NCBI GenBank assembly: GCA_964019165.1
Contig: OZ025273.1
Span: 7,923,725 to 7,987,724, forward strand
DNA length: 64,000 bases
Origin: Mastigias papua
Lineage: Eukaryota > Cnidaria > Scyphozoa > Rhizostomeae > Mastigiidae
Reading direction: 5' to 3'
In this document: piece by piece, positions 63,441-64,000 of the stretch
Numbering within the stretch: position 1 is the first letter of the stretch
Layout of the letters: each line of letters starts with the position of its first letter
The notes under the pieces: model-generated
What the model was told of the DNA's origin: nothing
The model's input: only the letters and a program-made list of their open reading frames with translations
Databases searched by the model: none
Program-made: the position numbers and the translations under genes

Positions 63441-64000
63441 CTATCTAATATGAGGACAATGTTCCCATGCCACTGGATAATGCAATGTTCTCCCAATAAC
63501 CGATTCACATTTCATAGCTGGGAGCATCCCAGCCCTGTGCTGATGGGTAGATTTTTCAGTCGGACAACAAGGTATAGTCGGAGTCTTCCATTGCGTGTAT
63601 CGTTTTGGCAAATTTTGAATCATTTCATGGCTTAGCACAGGACCATGCACTATGACCTGCGAGTTAATGCTCTGTTTTTGTCTTCGATATTTCGTTCTCC
63701 GATTTTGAAACCAGGTTTTCACTTGCTTTTCGCTGAGTTCGAGACGGGACGCGACTTTGCTTCTCTCTATCAATGTTAAATATTTTTTAACCCGAAACAG
63801 TTCTTCCAAAAATTTTAGCTGAGCTGCTGTAAAGGTCGTTCTTTCCCTAGGGTACTTTCGCTTCGGTTCTCGATTGTCAGCAGTGCTATCTGCTATATCA
63901 TCATCTTCATCATTGCTATTACTATAGGTCTCATCAGCATCTCTATCTACGAAGGTGTATGACAAAGCAACGTCACTCAGAATTTCTGGCGATCTCGGTG
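63441..64000 (-). CDS. Homeobox transcription factor (ANTP-class, NKL-like), partial at right edge
   Basis: The frame is open from the right edge to TAG at 63441 (about 185 codons seen). The sequence reads in through SPEILSDVAL with no ATG, so the start or an intron lies outside. An acidic stretch (NDEDDDIADS) precedes the homeodomain at 63854-63675, which contains RERTTFTAAQLKFLEELF, LIERSKVASRLELSEKQV and KTWFQNRRTKYRRQK. Position 47 is Thr and position 50 is Gln; T47 (KTWFQNRR) occurs in Hex, Tlx and Bsx families, while TKYRRQK recalls Emx. I place it in the NKL group but not in a named family. The homeodomain is uninterrupted by introns. The C-terminal 85 residues are Pro, His and Cys rich without a known motif. 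It is expected to be a nuclear DNA-binding regulator. Confidence 0.9.
   Translation of the reverse strand, partial: PRSPEILSDVALSYTFVDRDADETYSNSNDEDDDIADSTADNREPKRKYPRERTTFTAAQLKFLEELFRVKKYLTLIERSKVASRLELSEKQVKTWFQNRRTKYRRQKQSINSQVIVHGPVLSHEMIQNLPKRYTQWKTPTIPCCPTEKSTHQHRAGMLPAMKCESVIGRTLHYPVAWEHCPHIR

Overview
This is intron-rich, AT-rich nuclear DNA from an animal. The proteins are metazoan (ASPM, a PKN-type kinase and a homeobox factor), the splice sites are GT-AG, and transposons and long (AT)n tracts are common. Nothing suggests bacteria, plastid or mitochondrion. The many small exons of the kinase gene, most of which I could join in phase, suggest a slowly evolving invertebrate. I cannot name the phylum.

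Left part, minus strand: positions 1-10214 hold the 5' portion of an ASPM gene. Ten exons join in frame, and the gene runs off the left edge inside the calponin-homology region. Positions 13025 to about 14818 hold the last two exons of an unrecognised gene whose protein ends in a CaaX prenylation box. A candidate opposite-strand exon lies in its intron.

Centre, minus strand: 22287-46646 holds a protein kinase N (PKN) gene of 22 recognisable exons, with HR1 repeats, a C2-like domain and an AGC kinase. Only the extreme N-terminus is missing. One homopolymer puts a single-base frameshift in the kinase domain. A 487-codon single-exon ORF of unknown function is nested in the largest intron.

Right part: 46.65-63.4 kb is mostly repeat-bearing DNA without a recognisable gene. 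A homeobox gene (minus strand) enters at the right edge.

Mobile and structured DNA: three copies of a hAT-like MITE occur, two with exact 8-bp target duplications. There is one PIF/Harbinger-like MITE with a TTA duplication, another TIR element, tRNA-derived SINEs and older dispersed repeats. The most striking item is a complete type I hammerhead ribozyme fold at 51721-51792 (minus strand). It overlaps a perfect 71-bp inverted repeat in a cassette bounded by (AT)n and followed by a tRNA-SINE. A similar (AT)n / hairpin / (AT)n / SINE cassette at 15.55-16.36 kb carries a degenerate version of the same core. The protein genes share no obvious pathway; ASPM (spindle poles) and PKN (Rho-regulated kinase) look like ordinary neighbours.
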